A stretch of DNA of 64,000 nucleotides, taken from NCBI RefSeq assembly GCF_039537005.1, contig NZ_BAAAZR010000004.1:124001-188000 (forward strand), given 5' to 3'. A model generated the notes under the pieces. It was not told the origin of the DNA. It saw only the letters and a program-made list of their open reading frames with translations, and ran no database searches. The stretch's first letter is position 1, and the number at the start of each line of letters is the position of its first letter. This document shows positions 7,469-16,832 of this stretch, piece after piece. The stretch is from Sphaerisporangium flaviroseum. Lineage in GTDB: Bacteria > Actinomycetota > Actinomycetes > Streptosporangiales > Streptosporangiaceae. The position numbers were made by a program, and so were the translations under genes.

Positions 7469-8825
7469 CCGGTCGCCGCTGAACTGGTGGCGGCGCAAGA
7501 GCCTCCGCTTCCGGCTGACCGCCACCGCCTCGGCGGTCCTGGCGCTGGCGCTGGCCGTGGCGGCCTGGCTGCTGGTCGGCGTGCTCGGCCAGGCGCTGAT
7601 CGCCTCCACGGACAAGGTCGCCTACCAGCGGGCCAGGGAAGTGGTCGCGCTCGCGGACGACGGCCGGCTGTCCGACCCCGTCCCCGTCTCTGACGGCACG
7701 ATCGTCCAGGTGCTCGACTCCCGGGGCCGCATCAGCCACGTCACCCTCGGCGCCGACCGCCTGGTCCCGCTGGTGGGCGCCCGCGCGCGGGAGTCCGTGC
7801 TGCCCGACGGCCAGGGCCGGTTCGTGGACGGCGGCCCGTACGGCATTCCGGGGCCGCTGCGCGTGGTCGTCCTGCGCGCCGACCGCGGCAGGACGGTGAT
7901 CGTCGCGCGGTCGTTCAAGGACGTCGGGGACAGCCTGACCACCACCGTCCACATGCTGGTCATCGGCACCCCGGTGCTGCTCCTGCTGCTCGGCGCCGCC
8001 AGCTGGCTGATCATCGGGCGTACGCTCCGGCCGATCACGGCGCTGCGCCGGGGCGCGGCGGAGATCAGCGGGACCGCCCGCGCGCGCAGGCTCCCGGTCC
8101 CCGAGGCGCGTGACGAGGTGCACGAGCTGGCCACCACGCTCAACGACATGCTGGCCCGGCTGGAGGCCGCCGAGGCCTCGCAGCGCGCGCTGATCTCGGA
8201 CGCGGCCCACGAGCTGCGCAGCCCTCTCGCCAGCATCCGCCTGCAACTGGAGGTCGCGCTCGGCCACCCGGATGGGCAGGAGTGGCCCGAGACGGCGGAG
8301 GGCGTCCTTGAGGACACGCTGCGCCTCAGCCGGCTCGCCGAGGGGATGCTCACCCTGGCGCGCCTCGACGAGCGGCGGAGCCCGGCCCGCCGGCAGCCCG
8401 TCGACCTCGGCGAGCTGATCGGCGCCACGGCGGAGCGGTACGGCGACGTCCTCGTGAAGGTCACGGTGGCGCGGCCGGCGGTGGTCGACGGCGACGCCAT
8501 GGACCTCGGGCGGGTCCTGGTCAACCTGCTGGACAACGCCGTGCGCCACGCGGGCTCGCAGGTGGGCGTGGAGCTGAGCACGGAGGGGGCCGAAGCGGTG
8601 ATCACGGTCACGGACGACGGGCCGGGGATCCCCGAGGCCGACAGGGAGCGCGTGTTCAACAGGTTCACCCGGCTCGACAGCTCCCGCAGCCGCGACGACG
8701 GCGGGGCCGGGCTCGGCCTGGCCATCGTCCGCGAGACCGTCCGCGCCCACGGCGGCTCGGTCCACCTGGAGGACGCCTCCCCCGGCCTGCGCGCCGTCGT
8801 ACGGCTGCCGCTCTCCGCCACGTGA
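7458..8825 (+). CDS. Membrane sensor histidine kinase, HAMP type
   Basis: A 455-residue sensor kinase. One membrane span at about 18-40 (TATASAVLALALAVAAWLLV) is followed by an extracytoplasmic sensor region of about 120 residues with no recognised fold. A second span (LVIGTPVLLLLLGAASWLII, about 172-192), a HAMP linker, a HisKA domain with His251 in SDAAHELRSPLAS, and a HATPase_c domain (LVNLLDNAVRHA, DDGPGIP, GGAGLGLAIV) follow. The start overlaps the response-regulator gene, so the pair is co-translated. The neighbouring envelope and exporter genes suggest it senses an envelope signal. Confidence 0.93.
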   Translation: MEADRSPLNWWRRKSLRFRLTATASAVLALALAVAAWLLVGVLGQALIASTDKVAYQRAREVVALADDGRLSDPVPVSDGTIVQVLDSRGRISHVTLGADRLVPLVGARARESVLPDGQGRFVDGGPYGIPGPLRVVVLRADRGRTVIVARSFKDVGDSLTTTVHMLVIGTPVLLLLLGAASWLIIGRTLRPITALRRGAAEISGTARARRLPVPEARDEVHELATTLNDMLARLEAAEASQRALISDAAHELRSPLASIRLQLEVALGHPDGQEWPETAEGVLEDTLRLSRLAEGMLTLARLDERRSPARRQPVDLGELIGATAERYGDVLVKVTVARPAVVDGDAMDLGRVLVNLLDNAVRHAGSQVGVELSTEGAEAVITVTDDGPGIPEADRERVFNRFTRLDSSRSRDDGGAGLGLAIVRETVRAHGGSVHLEDASPGLRAVVRLPLSAT

Positions 8826-8917
8826 TCGCGTGGTAATGTCCCTCGCCGACCGAGTTGGGCTGGTGTGTGCGCGGTGACGCCCGCACCGCCGGTGCCACCG
8901 TGCACAAGGGAGGACCC

Positions 8918-10345
8918 GTGCTGCCCGAGAACGGCCGTCCCGCCGACGAGCTCCTCGCCGAGATCGCCCGGCTCAAGCGCGACGACCTGCAGGTTCGCGG
9001 TGGCAAGGTCACCGCGTACGTCTACGACACCGGCCGTCCCGAGGTGCACGAGGCGGCCGCGCGGGCCTACTTCGAGATGCTCGAAGTGAACACCCTGGAC
9101 CCCACGGCGTTCCCGAGCATCGTCGCGATGGAGAAGCAGGTCGTCGGGGCGGTGGCCGACCTCCTCGGCGGCGGCCCGCACACCCCGGGCATCTTCACCA
9201 GCGGCGGCACCGAGTCGATCATGCTGGCCGTGAAGGCCGCCAGGGACACCCGCCCCGTCGCCGGGACGCCGCGGATCGTGGTGCCGGTGACCGCGCATCC
9301 GGCGTTCCACAAGGCTGCGCACTACCTCGGTGTCGAGGTGGTGCCCGTGCCGGTGGACGCCGTGACCTTCCGTGCCGACCCGGCCGCCGTGGCCGCGGCG
9401 ATCACGCCCGAGACCGTGCTGGTCGTGGTCTCGGCCCCTTCCTACCCGCAGGGCGTCATCGACCCGGTCACCGACATCGCGGCGCTCGCCGCCTCCCGCG
9501 GTGTGCTGTGCCACGTGGACGCCTGCGTCGGCGGCTGGCTGCTGCCGTGGCTGGCGGAGGCGGGGGCGGCGGTCCCGCCCTTCGACCTGTCGGTGGCCGG
9601 CGTGACGTCCATCTCCTGCGACCTGCACAAGTTCGGCTACGCGCCCAAGGGCGCCTCGGTGGTGCTGTTCGCCGACCCCGCGCTGCGCCGCGCCGCGTAC
9701 TTCGCCTCGGCCGCCTGGCCGGGGTACACGGTGATCAACGCCACCGTGCAGAGCTCGAAGTCGGCGGGCCCGCTCGGCGGCGCGTGGGCGACCCTGAACG
9801 CGCTGGGCCGCAGCGGCTACCTGGAGCTCGCCAAGAGCACCCTGGAGGCCACCCGCAGGCTCGTCGAGGGCATCGGGGAGATCCCGGGCCTGCGCGTCCT
9901 GGGCGAGCCGGAGTCGTCGCTCGTGGCGTTCGCCGGTGAGGACGGCGTGGACGTGTTCGTGCTGTCGGACGAGGCGCGCAGGCTCGGCTGGTTCCTGCAG
10001 CCCCAGCTGTCCTACGCGGGCATCCCGGCGAACCTGCACGTCACGGTCACCGGGGTCACCCTGGCCGGTGTGGAGGCGATGCTGGAGGTGATCGCCGCGT
10101 CGGCGGCGGCCGCCAGGCAGAGGGGCCCGGCGCGGATCCCCGAGGGGCTGACCGAGATCCTGGCCACGCTCGACCTGGACGCGCTGGACGACGCGACGTT
10201 CACCGAGCTGGCCGCGTCCGTCGGGGTGGAGCTCGGCGGCGAGGGGCAGCCGGAGATGGCGACGGTCAACACGGTCCTCGACGCCCTGCCCGCCGAGACC
10301 CGCGAGGCGATCCTCATCAGGTTCCTGTCGGTCATCTACAGCTGA
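8918..10345 (+). CDS. PLP-dependent decarboxylase, sphingosine-1-phosphate-lyase-like
   Basis: A 475-residue fold-type I PLP enzyme. The GTG at 8918 is chosen for its AGGGAGG site five bases upstream; earlier in-frame starts lack one. Visible motifs: FTSGGTESIMLAVKAARD (PLP phosphate loop), VTAHPAFHKAAHYL (ring-stacking His), HVDACVGGWLLPW (Asp to the ring nitrogen) and SCDLHKFGYAPKGAS, where the Lys forms the Schiff base. DLHKFGYAPKG is characteristic of the S1P-lyase branch of group II decarboxylases. There is no eukaryote-like N-terminal membrane anchor. The last 100 residues form an extra domain of unknown role. Substrate unknown: a phosphorylated amino-alcohol is possible, but actinobacteria rarely make sphingolipids. 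Confidence 0.85.
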   Translation: MLPENGRPADELLAEIARLKRDDLQVRGGKVTAYVYDTGRPEVHEAAARAYFEMLEVNTLDPTAFPSIVAMEKQVVGAVADLLGGGPHTPGIFTSGGTESIMLAVKAARDTRPVAGTPRIVVPVTAHPAFHKAAHYLGVEVVPVPVDAVTFRADPAAVAAAITPETVLVVVSAPSYPQGVIDPVTDIAALAASRGVLCHVDACVGGWLLPWLAEAGAAVPPFDLSVAGVTSISCDLHKFGYAPKGASVVLFADPALRRAAYFASAAWPGYTVINATVQSSKSAGPLGGAWATLNALGRSGYLELAKSTLEATRRLVEGIGEIPGLRVLGEPESSLVAFAGEDGVDVFVLSDEARRLGWFLQPQLSYAGIPANLHVTVTGVTLAGVEAMLEVIAASAAAARQRGPARIPEGLTEILATLDLDALDDATFTELAASVGVELGGEGQPEMATVNTVLDALPAETREAILIRFLSVIYS

Positions 10346-10393
10346 GCGCGGGCCACCGCGACTTCCTTGTGCCCGGGAGGCGTCCCGTCCGGC

Positions 10394-11230
10394 TCAGCCG
10401 CGCCTGAGGCGCTCGACGGCGGCGAGCGCGGTCCTGGCGGAGGCGGCGTCGTGGACGCGGAAGACCCTGGCTCCCTGCCACGCCGATACGGCGAGCGTGG
10501 CCAGGCTTCCCGCGTGGCGCTCGGCGACGGGAAGCCCGCCCAGCACCTCGCCCACGAAGTCCTTGTTGGAGACGGCGACGAGCACCGGCCACCCCGTGGC
10601 GACCATCTCCGAGAGCCTGCGGCCGACCTCCAGGGAGTGCCAGGTGTTCTTGCCGAAGTCGTGGGCCGGGTCGATGAGGATCGCGTCCTCGCGCACGCCG
10701 GCCCGTACGGCGCGCTCGGCGAGCCGGAGGGTGTGGGAGATCACGTCGGCCACCACGTCGTCGTAGGCGATGCGGTGCGGCCGGGTCCTCGGGGTGACGC
10801 CTCCGGCGTGGGCGCACACCAGTCCGATGCCGTGCTTGGCCGCGACCTCGGCCAGGCCGGGATCGGGGCCGCCCCAGGTGTCGTTCAGCAGGTCGGCCCC
10901 GGCCTGGGCGACCGCCTCGCCGACCTCGGCTCGCCAGGTGTCCACGCTGATCACCAGATCGGGATGGGTCTCGCGCATCGCGCGGACCAGGTCGACGACC
11001 CTGCGGATCTCCTCGTCGGCGTCCACGATGTCACCCGGGCCCGCCTTCACCCCGCCGATGTCGACGATGTCGGCCCCGGACCGGACCGCCTCGCCGACGG
11101 CCGCCAGGGCGGCGTCGAAGCCGAATGTCCTGCCCTGGTCGTAGAAGGAGTCGGGGGTGCGGTTGACCACGGCCATGACGGCGAATTCGCCTGGCCGGAA
11201 CTCGCGGTCGCGCAGGCGCAAAGTAGGCAT
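10394..11230 (-). CDS. folP2: Dihydropteroate synthase homologue, FolP2 type
   Basis: A 278-residue TIM-barrel protein of the pterin-binding family. The first loop reads VVNRTPDSFYDQG where true FolP1 has a VNVTPDSFSDGG-type loop; it continues with DIGGVKAGPGD, SVDTWRAE, LLNDTWGG, DPAHDFGKNTWHS and VSNKDFVGEVLGG. This pattern matches the FolP2 class in mycobacteria. The M. leprae FolP2 protein is reported to lack dihydropteroate synthase activity, so the reaction should not be assumed. The motif KNTWHS replaces the usual GFGK..N..LL pterin loop. It is monocistronic as far as can be seen, convergent with the PLP enzyme and divergent from nothing close. The real function is unknown. Confidence 0.82.
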   Translation of the reverse strand: MPTLRLRDREFRPGEFAVMAVVNRTPDSFYDQGRTFGFDAALAAVGEAVRSGADIVDIGGVKAGPGDIVDADEEIRRVVDLVRAMRETHPDLVISVDTWRAEVGEAVAQAGADLLNDTWGGPDPGLAEVAAKHGIGLVCAHAGGVTPRTRPHRIAYDDVVADVISHTLRLAERAVRAGVREDAILIDPAHDFGKNTWHSLEVGRRLSEMVATGWPVLVAVSNKDFVGEVLGGLPVAERHAGSLATLAVSAWQGARVFRVHDAASARTALAAVERLRRG

Positions 11231-11313
11231 CGCGGCAAGCCTACGCCGCTTCGCCGGCAGGGCACGGACGCTTCCGGCCGGTGCGGAGCGCCATGGGAAC
11301 GCTCCAAAACGGC

Positions 11314-12183
11314 TCAGACTGCAGATCTGTTCTCTGCCACGGTAAGGAAGTCCTGTGCCATGCCCGGAAGGCGCCTGCGCGCGTGCACCAGCGCGATGAT
11401 CCGACGCAGCGGCGGGTCGAGGGAGCGGACCACCAGCCCGGCCCTGACCGCCTGCTCCGCCATCCCGCGATACCCCAGCAGGGACGCCGAGGCCGAACGG
11501 ATCGTCGACAGCCAGCCACCGCGTTCGTCGGTCTCCGCGGCGACGATGGGCCGCACGCCGTAGGTGGCGAACAGCTGGTCGAACTCCCTGCGCCGCGCGC
11601 TGCCCGGCAGCGGAAGGACCAGCCTCATGCCGTTCATGCGGATCATCGGGATCGACTCGGGGAGATCGAGCCCGGGCGGCGAGATCAGCACGATCTCCTG
11701 CCGTTCCAGGGGATGGCTCACCAGATCGGCCGGAACCGGTAAATCGGTCAGCCCGAGATCGGCGCGCTGCTCCCTGATCGCGTTCACGACACCGTCACGC
11801 CCGTCACACCGGACGATGTGCACGCGCACGCCCGGATGCTCGGAGACGTAGGCGGGAAGCAGGCGGCCCGCCAGCCCCGACTCCAGGCTCGGCGGCGAGG
11901 CGATGCGCAGTTCGCTTCCCCCCGAATGCGTGTGCGTGGCCAGCGCCTCGATCTCATGCACGGCGTCGAGGGCTTCCTTGGCGAGTTTGACGACGCGGCG
12001 GCCTTGGGGCGTCACCACGACGCCCCGGCCCGAACGAGCGAAAAGCGTCATGCCGAGTTCACGTTCCAAGTCGCGGATCGCGCGGGAAAGCGCGGGCTGC
12101 GCGATGTAAAGCGATCTGGCCGCGTCGGTCATGGTGCGGTGCTCCGCAGTGGCGACCACATAACGGAGCTGCTGCAGATTCAT
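11314..12183 (-). CDS. LysR family transcriptional regulator
   Basis: A 289-residue LysR regulator. The N-terminal winged helix-turn-helix is complete (MNLQQLRYVVATAEHRTMTD, then AQPALSRAIRDLERELGMTLF), followed by the linker helix and a two-lobed effector domain (ELRIASPPSLESGLAGRLLP, ADLGLTDLPVP). It is read away from the zinc-peptidase gene, with about 200 bases between their starts. LysR proteins often act on the divergent neighbour, which would be that peptidase, but no clear T-N11-A box was picked out. The effector is unknown. Confidence 0.9.
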   Translation of the reverse strand: MNLQQLRYVVATAEHRTMTDAARSLYIAQPALSRAIRDLERELGMTLFARSGRGVVVTPQGRRVVKLAKEALDAVHEIEALATHTHSGGSELRIASPPSLESGLAGRLLPAYVSEHPGVRVHIVRCDGRDGVVNAIREQRADLGLTDLPVPADLVSHPLERQEIVLISPPGLDLPESIPMIRMNGMRLVLPLPGSARRREFDQLFATYGVRPIVAAETDERGGWLSTIRSASASLLGYRGMAEQAVRAGLVVRSLDPPLRRIIALVHARRRLPGMAQDFLTVAENRSAV

Positions 12184-12384
12184 GGGTTCGAAGCTAGGGC
12201 AGAGGGGTGCGGCGATTCCGGAACATCGCAGAGATCACCTTGGATGATTTCAGAATGTAACCAGATACGGCTACATGCGTGACTACTGAGAAATGAGTAC
12301 AGTTCTGCCCTAAATGCGCCAGAATGTGGATCTTGTGACTGGGGAGAACGCTCGGCCCTGTGAGGCCGGGAAGGGGGCGCATTA

Positions 12385-13947
12385 ATGGCTACCAGTGGAC
12401 ACCATCCACCACCACCCCCGCCGGGGGGACGCCATCCCTATCCACCCCCGCAGGATCCGGGCCGGCACGCCGGTCCCGGACCGCAGGAGGCGCCTCCCGC
12501 GCAGCCGTACCCGCCCCGGGGATCGCAGCAGCCGCCCCCGGGATACCCGCCACAGGGATACCCGCCCGCGGCACCGCCCCCGCAGGGGCAGCCGTACCCC
12601 GGCCGGCAGCCCTACCCGGGGCAGCAGCCGTATCCGGGGCAGGGCCCCGCGTACCCCCCGGGCCAGGGCCCCGCGCAGCCGTACCCGCCGCAGGGACCCG
12701 CGCAGCCGTATCCACCGCAGGGGCCCGGACAGCCCTACGGCCAGCCGTACGGGCCGGGACCTTCCCAGCCGCCGTACCAGGCTCCACCCCCGCCGCCGGG
12801 CGGCCAGGCGCCGTACCAGCCTCCCGCGCCCGGATGGAACGGCCCGCCCGGCCCGCCTGCCGGCCCGTACGGGTCGCCGGGCCATCTGGCGCCCAACTGG
12901 CACCCGCCGAAGCGCAAGTCGAGCGCCGGGGCCGTCATCGGCGGCCTGCTCGGCGTGATCGCCGCCGTCTTCGTCCTGCTGGTGATCGGGTCCGCGGCGC
13001 TGAAGAGCGCCAGGCACCCCGACCCGACCTCGCCCATCGCGATCCCGACGTACACGCCGCCGAGCTACAACCAGTACACGCCGAGCCCGGAGTCCACGGT
13101 GTCCTCGCCCGTCGACACGCGGCCCACGCAGCGGCCCGAGACGTCGGCGACGCCCCGGCGCGACACCTCGCAGTCGAACACCAGCACCAACACCCAGACG
13201 ACCCGCCCGGCGCTGAACACCACCCTGAAAGCGAACACGGTCTACCGGGTCGGCACGCTGCCGCGCGTCTCCTGCCGCGCGCCCGCGACGAACATCTTCA
13301 ACGACGCCCAGCTGAAGTCGCTGATCCTCAGGACGGGGAAGTGCATGGGCCGGACGTGGGCCCCCGCGCTGCAGCGGGTCGGCATCGGCTTCTCCCCGCC
13401 GGGGTACGCCATCACGACGCGCGGCGGCCGGGGCGCGTGCGGCGACTTCCCGCAGCGGGGCAGCATGGTGCCCTACTACTGCCCGAGGAACATGACGATC
13501 TACGCCTCGACCAGGGCGATGGCACGTGGCAACGGCAACTCACGCGGATACGGCTCGCTCTCGAGCTGGCACGGCGCGATCATCGGCATGATGGCCCACG
13601 AATACGGTCACCACGTCCAGATGCTCTCCGGGCTCGCCAACGCGCGGTGGACCAAGCACCTGGCCTCGCGATCTGAGAGCGGCAGGAACGCGCTGAGCCG
13701 CCAGTACGAGCTCCAGGCGAACTGCTTGAGCGGCATGTGGATGCGGTCGGTGGCGGCGAGCTACCCGATCCCGCCGGCCCGCCGCAACAACCTGTACTAC
13801 TTCTTCTCCAACGTCGGGGACTACCCCGGCTACCCCCGTGACCACGGCAGGCCGGCCAACAGCGGCCGATGGTTCCGGCAGGGATACGAACGCAACAAGG
13901 CCTACCAGTGCAACACCTTCCTGGCCCCCGCCTCCACCACCTCCTGA
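12385..13947 (+). CDS. Membrane-anchored neutral zinc metallopeptidase (YpfJ family)
   Basis: A 520-residue protein with three parts. Residues 1-175 are a low-complexity cytoplasmic region rich in Pro, Gly, Gln and Tyr (repeats such as QPYPGQQPYPGQ). One membrane span at about 184-205 (GAVIGGLLGVIAAVFVLLVIG) follows, then a Ser/Thr-rich linker. The extracellular peptidase domain (about 285-515) carries the zincin motif HEYGH, with His405, Glu406 and His409, in the setting typical of the neutral zinc metallopeptidase family PF04228 (PFYCPRNMTIY-like PYYCPRNMTIY, ELQANCLSG as third-ligand region, FRQGYE). Four cysteines probably form disulfides. The ATG follows GGGAAGGGGGCGC. A strong hairpin lies just after the stop. 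The substrate is unknown. Confidence 0.88.
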   Translation: MATSGHHPPPPPPGGRHPYPPPQDPGRHAGPGPQEAPPAQPYPPRGSQQPPPGYPPQGYPPAAPPPQGQPYPGRQPYPGQQPYPGQGPAYPPGQGPAQPYPPQGPAQPYPPQGPGQPYGQPYGPGPSQPPYQAPPPPPGGQAPYQPPAPGWNGPPGPPAGPYGSPGHLAPNWHPPKRKSSAGAVIGGLLGVIAAVFVLLVIGSAALKSARHPDPTSPIAIPTYTPPSYNQYTPSPESTVSSPVDTRPTQRPETSATPRRDTSQSNTSTNTQTTRPALNTTLKANTVYRVGTLPRVSCRAPATNIFNDAQLKSLILRTGKCMGRTWAPALQRVGIGFSPPGYAITTRGGRGACGDFPQRGSMVPYYCPRNMTIYASTRAMARGNGNSRGYGSLSSWHGAIIGMMAHEYGHHVQMLSGLANARWTKHLASRSESGRNALSRQYELQANCLSGMWMRSVAASYPIPPARRNNLYYFFSNVGDYPGYPRDHGRPANSGRWFRQGYERNKAYQCNTFLAPASTTS

Positions 13948-13954
13948 GAGCGGC

Positions 13955-13977
13955 GCCCGGCCCCTGAGGGGCCGGGC
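13955..13977 (+). terminator. Hairpin after zinc peptidase gene
   Basis: Perfect 10-base arms GCCCGGCCCC and GGGGCCGGGC with a three-base loop, starting eight bases after the stop. There is no T-run, as is common for actinobacterial terminators. A degenerate partial copy of this stretch, including the CTCCTGAGAGCG around the stop codon, recurs 80 bases downstream (14021). Confidence 0.75.
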
Positions 13978-14083
13978 GACCGGCCTGTTGCGACCGGTTC
14001 TAGGGGTGGTCTCCGCCTGGCTCCTGAGAGCGATGACCGGCGCCGAGGGGCCGGACGACCGGCCTGACACCCGCCTTGCCGGT

Positions 14084-14102
14084 CTTGACACCATGTGTCA
14101 AG
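14084..14102. promoter_or_regulatory. Palindrome upstream of LCP gene
   Basis: Inverted repeat CTTGACACCATGTGTCAAG: eight-base arms with a three-base centre, about 170 bases before the chosen LCP start. The left arm contains TTGACA, a possible -35 element. It may be an operator or an RNA hairpin. The rest of the 13948-14272 interval holds the terminator, a degenerate 80-base repeat, and no gene that I can support. Confidence 0.5.
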
Positions 14103-14272
14103 GATCATCTGAGTTAAGACACTTGTTACCGTCCGATTCCCCGATATTGGCTTTGCGTCAGTGATGTCCAAGTATGGGGGTTAGAATCCTGGAAATCCGT
14201 GAACGTGCGGGGGGCCGACGATGGGTTTCTCCTGGTTGGCGGCTGGATTCCGAGAGTCATGAGGGAGCGCTT

Positions 14273-15859
14273 GTGACCACGCCTGTGGGGCGTACCGTGG
14301 GGGAGCCGGCCGGCGACGGCCGAGAGAATCCCACCCCGAAGCGGCAGCCCGCCACGCCTCCCCGTTACGCCAAGGCCCCCACCGCCGCATCGGTCATCGG
14401 ATGGACGGCCCTGTCAGCGCTGATCCCCGGCGCGGCCCACCTCCGCGCAGGCCAGCGGCGCACCGGCTTCATCCTGCTGGGCATCTTCGGCCTCCTTCTT
14501 GTTCTGGGCGTCGTCGGCGCCGTCGTCATCAGCACGAACCTGGGCCTTGCCGTCAAGGACAGCACCCTGGTGGCGGTGACCGTCGTGGCGGCCGTCTGCG
14601 CACTGGCCTGGTTCGCGCTCGTCATCCTGTCCTACATCGCGCTCGGCCCCGACCGGCTCCCCCAGACGGGCCAGATCGTCTCGGGCATCGTGGTCGGCAT
14701 CCTGTGCGTGAGCGTCATGGCGCCCTTCGCGCTGACCGCGAGCAGCATGATGACCGTGCGCGAGACCGCCGACGCCATCTTCCCGAGCGACCAGGCCGGC
14801 ACGACGGCGGCGCCCATCAAGCAGGAGGACCCGTGGAACGGCCGGCGCCGGGTCAACTTCCTGCTCGTCGGCGGTGACGCCGCCGGCAACAGGACCGGCG
14901 TGCGGACCGACAGCATGACCGTGGCCAGCGTCGACGTCAGGACCGGCAACGCGGTCATGTTCAGCCTCCCGCGCAACCTGCAGTTCGTGCGCTTCCCCAA
15001 GGGGGACCCGCTCGCCGCGAGGTTCCCCAACGGCTTCACCGGCGACTCCGGGCAGGGCCTGCTCAACGAGGTCTGGCAGTACGCCGAGGACCACGTCGGC
15101 AAGGGCAAGGGCCCTCAGGAGCTCAAGAACGCCATCGGCCACACCCTCGGCCTCAAGGTCGACTACTACGCGATCGTCGACATGTACGGCTTCGCCGCCC
15201 TCATCGACGCGATCGGCGGCCTCAAGATCCGCGTGGAGCGCGACGTCCCGTGGGGCGGCCACTTCGGCACCGCCGGAACCATCAAGGCCGGCTACCAGAA
15301 GCTCGACGGCGAGCACGTGCTCTGGTACGGCCGCTCCCGCGTCGGCAGCGACGACTTCACCCGGATGGGGCGGCAGCGCTGCGTCATGGGCGCGCTGCTC
15401 AACCAGGCCACGCCCAGCGTGGTGCTCGCCAACTTCGGCAAGATCGCCACCGCCACCCGGCACATGTTCCGCACCGACATCCCGCGCGACCTGCTGGAAC
15501 ACCTGGTGCCGCTGGCCCTGAAGGTCAAGGACGGCAAGACCACCAGCCTGCAGTTCGTGCCCCCGACCGTCTGGCCGGGCGCCGCCGACTGGGTGAAGAT
15601 CCGCCGCCTGACCGCCGCGGCCATCAAGGACTCCGAGCGCCGGGTCGGCCGCGTCCCCCTGGCCGCGGGCGTCACCGCCAGCCCCGGGGCCACCCCGTCA
15701 GGCTCCGGAGGGCTCACCGCGTCCCCCACACCCAGCGGATCCGCGATCGCCTCCACCCCGGCCCGCACTCCGAGGGCCTCCACCCCCCTCCTGACCCCGA
15801 CGCCCAACCAGCAGAACAAGGCCGCCGCCAAGACGCTCGCCGAGGCCTGCGGCTTCTGA
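14273..15859 (+). CDS. LCP (LytR-CpsA-Psr) family protein
   Basis: A 528-residue membrane protein. The GTG at 14273 has GAGGGAG upstream; an ATG at 14174 is in frame but lacks a site. LCP enzymes transfer lipid-linked glycopolymers onto peptidoglycan outside the membrane. Several hydrophobic segments (for example TGFILLGIFGLLLVLGVVGA and GIVVGILCVSVMAPFAL) precede the LCP domain at about 195-440. The domain has the conserved RTDSM, SLPRNLQ, YYAIVDMYGFAALIDAIGG and HVLWYGRSRVGSDDFTRMGRQ stretches carrying the phosphate-binding arginines and the metal aspartates. A four-span N-terminus is unusual, since most LCP proteins have one. The tail is Ser/Thr/Pro-rich and probably extracellular. Confidence 0.9.
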   Translation: MTTPVGRTVGEPAGDGRENPTPKRQPATPPRYAKAPTAASVIGWTALSALIPGAAHLRAGQRRTGFILLGIFGLLLVLGVVGAVVISTNLGLAVKDSTLVAVTVVAAVCALAWFALVILSYIALGPDRLPQTGQIVSGIVVGILCVSVMAPFALTASSMMTVRETADAIFPSDQAGTTAAPIKQEDPWNGRRRVNFLLVGGDAAGNRTGVRTDSMTVASVDVRTGNAVMFSLPRNLQFVRFPKGDPLAARFPNGFTGDSGQGLLNEVWQYAEDHVGKGKGPQELKNAIGHTLGLKVDYYAIVDMYGFAALIDAIGGLKIRVERDVPWGGHFGTAGTIKAGYQKLDGEHVLWYGRSRVGSDDFTRMGRQRCVMGALLNQATPSVVLANFGKIATATRHMFRTDIPRDLLEHLVPLALKVKDGKTTSLQFVPPTVWPGAADWVKIRRLTAAAIKDSERRVGRVPLAAGVTASPGATPSGSGGLTASPTPSGSAIASTPARTPRASTPLLTPTPNQQNKAAAKTLAEACGF

Positions 15860-15938
15860 CCCACCCCGCCCGGCAACGGCCCGCCCCTCAGCCCTTCTCT
15901 TCTAGTGGTCGTCGCAACACCTCAGTTGAGGGGATGCG

Positions 15939-16692
15939 ATGGACTTCGAGATCCGGGGGGACCGGGAACGCGCTCGGGGTCGCAGGGCGCTTTCCCGCGA
16001 GCGGGCAGCATACTTGCGGCTCGTGCAGCAGGGCTTGAGCAACAAGGAGGCGTGCCGGATCGTCGGCATCAACCTCCGGACCGGACGAGAAAACCTTGAG
16101 TTACGGGCATACATTCAGGACCATCTGCAAGCCCCGTCGCCTGGCCCAGCAGCGCCGGCCCCGCTACAGCACACCCATGGTCATGATCGGCGAGCGCCCT
16201 GCCGAGGCCGACGACCGAGCCGTGCCCGGCCACTGGGAAGGGGACTGCGTCATCGGCAAGAACGGCAACTCCGCCATCGGCACGCTCGTCGAGCGCAGTA
16301 CCCGCTACGTGATGCTCGTCCACCTTCCGTACGGCCGCAGCGCCGAACTGATGCGTGAGGCTCTCACCCAGACCGTTACGACCCTGCCACGCCACCCGCT
16401 GCGATCCCTCACCTGGGACCAGGGATCAGAGATGGGCTCCCACGGCGCCTTCACCCTCGCAACCGACATCCCGGTCTACTTCTGCGACCCGGCAAGCCCA
16501 TGGCAGCGCGGCTCCAACGAGAACACCAACGGCCTGCTACGCCAGTACTTCGCCAAGGGCACTGACCTGTCCGTCCACACCCGCGAGGACCTCGACGCCG
16601 TCGCTGCCGAACTCAACGCCAGACCACGAAAGACGCTCGACTGGGATACCCCAGCCGAGCGTCTCACCATGCTGCTCGCCGCCAACAGGTGA
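15939..16692 (+). pseudogene. IS30 family transposase, internally deleted and frameshifted
   Basis: The first 50 residues (MDFEIRGDRERARGRRALSR, then GLSNKEACRIVGINLRTGR) are the IS30 N-terminal helix-turn-helix. After RTGR the frame breaks and continues in another frame from about 16120 with the catalytic half (KPRRLAQQRRPR, PGHWEGDCVIGK, LTWDQGSEM, SPWQRGSNENTNGLLRQYF). The DDE residues are present, but about 100 residues between HTH and catalytic core are missing. It therefore cannot be a working transposase unless two polypeptides complement. The right IS end is lost after the stop at 16692. Confidence 0.88.
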
Positions 16693-16832
16693 TCGTTCGG
16701 CGCCCGGAAGGTGTGGATGGGCAGATTAGTCTGCGGCGGTGGCGGCAGTGGGCGGCTGGTAGCGGTAGCGGAAGTTCCCGCGCGGAAACTTGGGCTATGT
16801 GTCAGCGATCTTGGGCCATTGCTGCACGGGCG

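Noticed and set aside
7622..10039. Open frame of 805 codons on the minus strand
   Set aside because: It is antisense to the kinase and PLP-enzyme genes, rich in Arg, Gly and Ala, and has no domain; it is a GC-bias shadow.
15939..16692. Functional IS30 transposase made by programmed frameshifting
   Set aside because: Besides the frame change, about 100 residues between the HTH and catalytic core are missing and the right end is lost.
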